Source of the DNA: CF-118 sp035934385
GTDB lineage: Bacteria > Chloroflexota > Dormibacteria > Dormibacterales > Dormibacteraceae
NCBI GenBank assembly: GCA_035934385.1
Contig: DASYXY010000014.1
Location: 1-64,000, forward strand
Length of the DNA: 64,000 nt
Direction of reading: 5' to 3'
Shown here piece after piece: positions 60,369-64,000 of the stretch. Within the stretch, counting starts at the first letter, position 1, and every line of letters begins with the position of its first letter. Made by a program: the position numbers and the translations under genes. Below the pieces are notes generated by a model, which was given only the letters and a program-made list of their open reading frames with translations, was not told the origin of the DNA and ran no database searches.

Positions 60369-61107
60369 CTGCCAGCAAGCCTCCGGTTCTCCCATGTCGC
60401 GCCGCGACCAGCCCGGCGAGGATGGAAAGTGCGATCTCGGCCGGGGTCTTCGACCCAAGGTCGAGGCCGACAGGGGTCTGGATGCGGGATATCACATCCT
60501 CGCCGACGCCTTTTCCGCGCAGGCCATCGAGGTGATGGCCGGTGTGCCTTCGGCTGCCGACCAGCCCAACGAACTTTGGCTCGCGCGGAAGGATGGTTTC
60601 GAGCGCGGCCACGATGTCGAACGCGTCGTGGTCTGTGTGAACCACGTACAGGTCCGACCCAAGAAGCGGCCCGAGGTCGTCGAGCGAGGTGATCGCGCCG
60701 GGCCAGACATTGCCCTTCAAGCGCTCGGGTCGAGTTTCGACGAGGATGGTGCGGAAACCCAGATCCGGAGCCCATGCCAGGATCGCGCGAGATACGGGCG
60801 TGGCGCCGAACACGACCAGGGTGGGCACGGGCGCGTGCGGCTCCAGGTAGGCCTCGATCGAGCCGAGATCGTGGTGGTAGGTCCGCAGCTGCGGTTCGCC
60901 CGAGTCTGCGATCGCGGCGGCTTCGTTGAGCGCGGCCGAATCGAACTCGCTGCATCCCAGCGTGCCGGCCAGAGCAGCAGTCCTGGACATGAGCAGCTTT
61001 GCACCAGCGCGCGACGGCGGCTTGCCGTCGAGCATGATCACGGTGGCGAGCACGACCTCCTCTCCGCGGCCCAGACGCTGCGCGAGCTCCTCCTCGACGC
61101 TAGGCAT
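60361..61107 (-). CDS. XdhC/CoxI-family molybdenum-cofactor insertion protein
   Basis: 248 residues with the XdhC pattern: N-terminal ATVIMLDGKPPSRAGAKLLM, a Rossmann-like C-terminal half with LVVFGATPVSRAILAWA, VVHTDHDAFDI, FVGLVGSRRHT and QTPVGLDLGSKTPAEIALSI. XdhC binds and protects Moco and passes it to xanthine-dehydrogenase-type enzymes. The usual first CxG segment is not seen. ATG overlaps the upstream desulfurase stop by 8 bp. No molybdo-hydroxylase is in the window. Confidence 0.88.
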   Translation of the reverse strand: MPSVEEELAQRLGRGEEVVLATVIMLDGKPPSRAGAKLLMSRTAALAGTLGCSEFDSAALNEAAAIADSGEPQLRTYHHDLGSIEAYLEPHAPVPTLVVFGATPVSRAILAWAPDLGFRTILVETRPERLKGNVWPGAITSLDDLGPLLGSDLYVVHTDHDAFDIVAALETILPREPKFVGLVGSRRHTGHHLDGLRGKGVGEDVISRIQTPVGLDLGSKTPAEIALSILAGLVAARHGRTGGLLAGG

Positions 61108-62254
61108 GCGTCGGTGTGCGGGCGAGCACAGTTGTAAGGATCGCGCGCGCGCGCGTGACGTCTGCGTCGGTGGTGCTGTAGCCGGTGGTCAGCCGGAGGC
61201 TGCCAAGGGCTTCGTCGAGCGACATACCCATGGCCAGCAGCACGTGTGACGGGTCCAGCGAACCAGATGCGCATGCGGACCCGCTCGAGGCTGCGATCCC
61301 GGCAAGGTCGAGAGCGAGAAGCAGGTCTTCACCACGGCGTGTTGCGAACGTTGCGGTCGCGAAATTCGGCAGGCGATCGGCGCCGCCGGTCAGGCGACCG
61401 CCGTGCTCCTCGAGCGTGGCACGCAGCGCCGTCGACTGCGCCGCCGCCGAGCTCGAGCGTCGCGCGTGCTGTTCAGCGCATACGGTCATCGCGGTCGCGA
61501 CCGCCATCGCTGCGGCGACGTCCTCGCGACCTGCGCGGCGACCCCATTCTTGAGGTCCTCCGTGGAGCCGCGGATCGATGCGCACACCGTCTCGGACATA
61601 CAGCGCCCCGCCTCGGCCCGCGCCAAGCTTGTGGCCACTCAGCGAAACGAGGTCCGCGCCCTCTGGGATGCCGATCCATCGCGGCCCGGCGCATGCATCG
61701 ACGTGGACGAGCGCGCCGACCTGGTGCGCGCGCGAGATGGCCTCGGCCACGGGCTGGATGGCCCCGACCTCGTTGTTGGCGAGCCCGATGGAGACCAATC
61801 CAACGCCTGGTTGGATCGCGTCCAGGTCGACCGTCGCGTTGTGGTCGGTCGGTGCAACGGTCACCGCGTGGCCGGCCGCCTGCAGGTGGCGCGCAGCCGC
61901 GATCACCGACTGGTGCTCGGCCGCCCAGGTGAGCACGGTCGCGCGCGCCGGGAGGCGATTGGCCGCGCCGAGGATCGCGAGGTTGACGGCCTCCGTGCCG
62001 GAGGCGGTGAATGAGATCTCGGTGCGGTCCGCGTTCAGCGCGGCGGCGAGCTCGTCGCGGGCCGCGTCGAGTGCCGCTCGGGCGGCCCGTCCTTCCGCAT
62101 GCAGGCTCGACGGGTTCCCGTCGGGCACTTTTCGCAGAGCTTCGGTTACTTCCGGGAGCGTCGGAGCGGCGCCCGCGTCGTCGAGGTAGACCCTGGGTTG
62201 GGCCCTCCCTCTCCCGTCGGCCCCCTCCCCCAAGCCGAACACACCTGCGCTCAA
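61100..62254 (-). CDS. Cysteine desulfurase (NifS/IscS-like)
   Basis: PLP enzyme; the Schiff-base Lys is in SLSGHKLGAGRGG, the PLP-contacting His in TWAAEHQSVI, and the catalytic Cys in ASSGSACASGS. VYLDDAGAAP near the N-terminus is the usual opening. 384 residues. The start (TTG 62254) is uncertain, and the first ~20 residues derive from a G-rich repeat-like stretch. Overlap with xdhC suggests it sulfurates Moco, as NifS4 does with XdhC in Rhodobacter (known there; inferred here), rather than Fe-S assembly. Confidence 0.88.
   Translation of the reverse strand: MSAGVFGLGEGADGRGRAQPRVYLDDAGAAPTLPEVTEALRKVPDGNPSSLHAEGRAARAALDAARDELAAALNADRTEISFTASGTEAVNLAILGAANRLPARATVLTWAAEHQSVIAAARHLQAAGHAVTVAPTDHNATVDLDAIQPGVGLVSIGLANNEVGAIQPVAEAISRAHQVGALVHVDACAGPRWIGIPEGADLVSLSGHKLGAGRGGALYVRDGVRIDPRLHGGPQEWGRRAGREDVAAAMAVATAMTVCAEQHARRSSSAAAQSTALRATLEEHGGRLTGGADRLPNFATATFATRRGEDLLLALDLAGIAASSGSACASGSLDPSHVLLAMGMSLDEALGSLRLTTGYSTTDADVTRARAILTTVLARTPTHA
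62201..62231. repeat. Pyrimidine-rich repeat-like stretch at the desulfurase 5' end
   Basis: Two CCCTCC-type blocks (from 62204 and 62224) resemble the elements at 32137 and 40807 but lack a clear dyad. They encode the unconserved Gly/Arg-rich N-terminus of the desulfurase. Confidence 0.3.
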
Positions 62255-62326
62255 CTTAAGCCTCGAAATTCATCATGCCAACCCAGCCTGTTAAGAAGAC
62301 GCGCGCGAGGCGTCCGCAGATGGCGG

Positions 62327-62686
62327 CTACCGGCTGTGGTCGGGCTGGTGCAGGAGGTCCTTCAACGTGCCTTGGAAGGACTTCAAGTAAAGATGCACAT
62401 CGAGGATCTCGTCCACCGAGATCGGGTCGGGCTCGCTGGCGGCGGCCTCGGCGCGAGAACCCTGCGGCTGCATCGCGGTTTCGACCGACTCCACCTCTTC
62501 CACCGCCCCGCCCGCGATCGCCAGCACCACGATGAACGTCACCTGGCATTGGGCGCACGTGACCTGCAGGTTGAAGCGTTCGTGCTCGTGGCTCAGGACC
62601 TGGATGTCGCAGCCCTTCAGACTGCGCCCGCAGACCGGGCAGTTGTAGAAGCGGGCCCTGTCGCGGATGAACTCGATGATGCTCAT
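62327..62686 (-). CDS. Small zinc-ribbon protein of unknown function
   Basis: 119 residues. Four Cys (NCPVCGRSLKGC and VTCAQCQV) suggest a zinc ribbon in the first half; the second half is acidic, then ends in a helical segment (DEILDVHLYLKSFQGTLKDLL). Family not recognised. ATG at 62686 follows TAATAT by 9 nt. It lies 72 bp upstream of the desulfurase on the same strand. Confidence 0.7.
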   Translation of the reverse strand: MSIIEFIRDRARFYNCPVCGRSLKGCDIQVLSHEHERFNLQVTCAQCQVTFIVVLAIAGGAVEEVESVETAMQPQGSRAEAAASEPDPISVDEILDVHLYLKSFQGTLKDLLHQPDHSR

Positions 62687-62695
62687 CGCGGGCCA

Positions 62696-62701
62696 ATATT
62701 A
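62696..62701 (-). promoter_or_regulatory. -10 element of the zinc-ribbon gene (leaderless)
   Basis: TAATAT on the minus strand, 9 nt before the ATG at 62686. Confidence 0.5.
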
Positions 62702-62718
62702 CGCCGCGAGGCTCTGCG

Positions 62719-63000
62719 TCATCGCTGTCCTTCGATGCATTTGCAGCCGCGCGGTCCGACCACGGCGGAATGCACCGTGCCGGCAGGCAGCACCATGCGG
62801 TCGCCCGCGTTCAGGAGCAGCTCTTCGCCTGAATTTTCGAGCACGAACGTGATCGAACCTTCGACGCAGTACAGCACTTTCTCGTAAGAGTGACTGTGCG
62901 GCGCGTAGCGATCGTGCGGCCCGTTCCACCAGGCGTAGCAGCCGGTTGCCACGCTCCGCAATCGCTGCATGAGCTCGTCCTGCAGCTGAGGGCCCGCCAT
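62719..63000 (-). CDS. Small cupin-domain protein
   Basis: 93 residues forming a single cupin: RYAPHSHSYEKVLYCVEGSI (motif 1 with HxH and Glu) and AGDRMVLPAGTVHSAVVG (motif 2 with His). Probably a metal-binding beta-barrel; enzyme or sensor role unknown. ATG at 63000 is chosen because TAGAAT ends 7 nt upstream and the longer open frame runs into the divergent gene. Divergent from the Mut7-C gene with 24 bp between start codons. Confidence 0.8.
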   Translation of the reverse strand: MAGPQLQDELMQRLRSVATGCYAWWNGPHDRYAPHSHSYEKVLYCVEGSITFVLENSGEELLLNAGDRMVLPAGTVHSAVVGPRGCKCIEGQR

Positions 63001-63007
63001 GCGCTCG

Positions 63008-63017
63008 ATTCTAAGAT
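63008..63017. promoter_or_regulatory. Overlapping divergent -10 elements of the cupin and Mut7-C genes
   Basis: Minus-strand TAGAAT (63008-63013) and plus-strand TAAGAT (63012-63017) share 2 bp, and each ends 7 nt before its start codon (63000 on minus, 63025 on plus). Confidence 0.6.
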
Positions 63018-63024
63018 TGCCTCG

Positions 63025-63486
63025 ATGAAGCCCCGCTTCCTGGCCGACTGCAACGTGGGCCGGCTCGCGCGCTGGCTGCGCGCGCTCGGCTACGACGCGT
63101 CCTATCACGCGCACATCGAGGACGCCGCGCTCGTGCGCGAGGCGGCGGCTGAGGATCGCGTCCTCCTCACCCGCGACCGCGACCTGACCAAACGCCGCGT
63201 CATTCAGTCCGGCGCCGTGCGCGCCATCCTCATCCGCCACGACGAAGTGACCGCTCAGCTCAAGCAGGTCTTCGCCGAGCTGGGCCTCGACATCGAGCAG
63301 TCGCTCACCAGGTGCATTGAGTGCAACTCCGAGCTCCAGCCGCGCCACGCGGACATCGTGGCCGAACGCGTGCCGCCTTTCGTGCGCAGCACGCAGACGC
63401 ACTACTCCGAATGCCCGGCCTGTGGCCGTGTCTACTGGGCGGGCACCCACTGGCAGCACATGCGGGAGGTGTTCGCGGGACTGTGA
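63025..63486 (+). CDS. Mut7-C (PIN-like RNase) domain protein with zinc ribbon
   Basis: 153 residues from ATG 63025. RFLADCNVGRLARWLRALGYDA is the Mut7-C signature with the first acidic residue; VLLTRDRDLTKR carries further acidic residues of the PIN-like active site. A C-terminal zinc ribbon uses RCIECNSEL and ECPACGRVYW. Probably a small RNase of unknown target. Its stop overlaps larB (GTGA). Confidence 0.88.
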   Translation: MKPRFLADCNVGRLARWLRALGYDASYHAHIEDAALVREAAAEDRVLLTRDRDLTKRRVIQSGAVRAILIRHDEVTAQLKQVFAELGLDIEQSLTRCIECNSELQPRHADIVAERVPPFVRSTQTHYSECPACGRVYWAGTHWQHMREVFAGL

Positions 63487-64000
63487 GGGACGTGCTGCGC
63501 CGGCTGCTGGCAGGCGAGCTCACCGAGGACGAGGCCCTGGGCGAGCTGCGAAGCATCCAGCTCGAGGACCTTGCGGGGCGCGCTCGCCTCGACCTCGGGC
63601 GCTATCTGCGGCGAGGCATTCCGGAGGTGGTGCTGGCGCCAGGCAAGACCCCCGAAGATGCCGCACGCCTTGTCGTGGCGCTGGCCGATCGCCAGGGCCA
63701 GGGCCTCGTGAGCCGAATGTCGAACGAGCACATGAGCTCGGTGCAGAGGGCGGCGCTTGCGGCCGAAATGGAGGTCCTTCCGTACACGAACTCGGCGCGA
63801 GTGCTGCGGCGGGGATTTCATCCCGAAGCCATAGGCGGCAAGATCGGGATTCTCACCGCGGGGACGTCGGACATCGCAGTCGCGGACGAGGCGCGCATGG
63901 TGGCCGAAGCCTGCGGCGCCGAAGTGCGCATGGAGGCGGACCTCGGTGTCGCCGGGCTGCATCGCTTTGTCGCCCCGCTGAGCGCCATGCTCGATTGGGG
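63483..64000 (+). CDS. larB: LarB, pyridinium-3,5-biscarboxylic acid mononucleotide synthase (partial)
   Basis: The first ~172 residues are present; the window ends inside the gene. It carboxylates and hydrolyses nicotinate adenine dinucleotide in making the nickel-pincer nucleotide cofactor of lactate racemase. The N-terminus LRRLLAGELTEDEA and core GGKIGILTAGTSDIAVADEA match LarB (AIR-carboxylase-like). GTG at 63483 overlaps the Mut7-C stop. larC and larE would be expected beyond the window. Confidence 0.9.
   Translation, partial: MRDVLRRLLAGELTEDEALGELRSIQLEDLAGRARLDLGRYLRRGIPEVVLAPGKTPEDAARLVVALADRQGQGLVSRMSNEHMSSVQRAALAAEMEVLPYTNSARVLRRGFHPEAIGGKIGILTAGTSDIAVADEARMVAEACGAEVRMEADLGVAGLHRFVAPLSAMLDW

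Noticed and set aside
62256..62696. 146-codon minus-strand frame over the zinc-ribbon gene
   Set aside because: The overlapping 119-codon frame has paired CxxC motifs and a leaderless -10; the longer one is Arg/Gly-rich without motifs.

Overview
The window is a dense, high-GC bacterial chromosome segment spanning a likely replication origin. Gene content (split glycine decarboxylase gcvPA/gcvPB, DciA-type DUF721 protein after recF, MshA-like glycosyltransferase, two membrane Ser/Thr kinases, diaminopimelate decarboxylase, cytochrome c) and many start codons lying 6-9 nt after a TANNNT -10 element suggest an uncultured Terrabacteria-type lineage such as Chloroflexota or Dormibacterota. That placement is an inference from gene families only.

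Layout. 1-4.3 kb: a partial PLP decarboxylase, two receiver proteins, a GAF/LuxR-like regulator, a NarX/DesK-type kinase and a small membrane protein. 4.3-11 kb (minus): gyrB-plsX-fabF-gyrA, joining both gyrase subunits to fatty-acid/phospholipid genes. 11-16 kb (minus): a sigma-70-like gene without region 4 heads gcvT-gcvH-gcvPA-gcvPB. 16-21.6 kb (plus): NfeD-type protease, SPFH protein, CPBP protease, parA-parB, lepB. 21.6-25.5 kb (minus): rpmH-rnpA-yidD-yidC-jag-small protein-M16 peptidase. 25.5-26.1 kb: oriC candidate with two perfect DnaA boxes. 26-33 kb (plus): dnaA, dnaN, recF, dciA and a UvrD helicase fused to an Fe-S PD-(D/E)XK nuclease.

33-43 kb: two glycosyltransferases, cytochrome c, a propeller lipoprotein with a DUF4388 partner, a phosphatase, a response regulator with Glu in place of the phosphoacceptor Asp, and an OLD-like ATPase with a degenerate TOPRIM domain. 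43-48 kb: folK-folP, murE, thiG-thiE/tenI-thiS and a Nudix hydrolase. 48-54.5 kb: a complete phosphate regulon (phoR, pstB-phoU-phoB-pstC-pstA, divergent pstS) with two three-repeat Pho-box arrays. 54.5-64 kb: rsmG, fmdB, lysA, tandem paralogous kinases, xdhC with a NifS-like desulfurase, a zinc ribbon, a cupin, a Mut7-C protein and a partial larB.

Genes are packed with NTGA start/stop overlaps (ATGA, GTGA, TTGA, probably CTGA), interlocked convergent stops, and divergent promoters whose -10 elements overlap. No rRNA, tRNA, CRISPR array, transposase or prophage gene was seen. I found no clearly new multi-gene defence or biosynthetic system. The most interesting signals are the compact leaderless divergent promoters, the Pho-box arrays, the region-4-less sigma protein, and the atypical receiver and OLD proteins.
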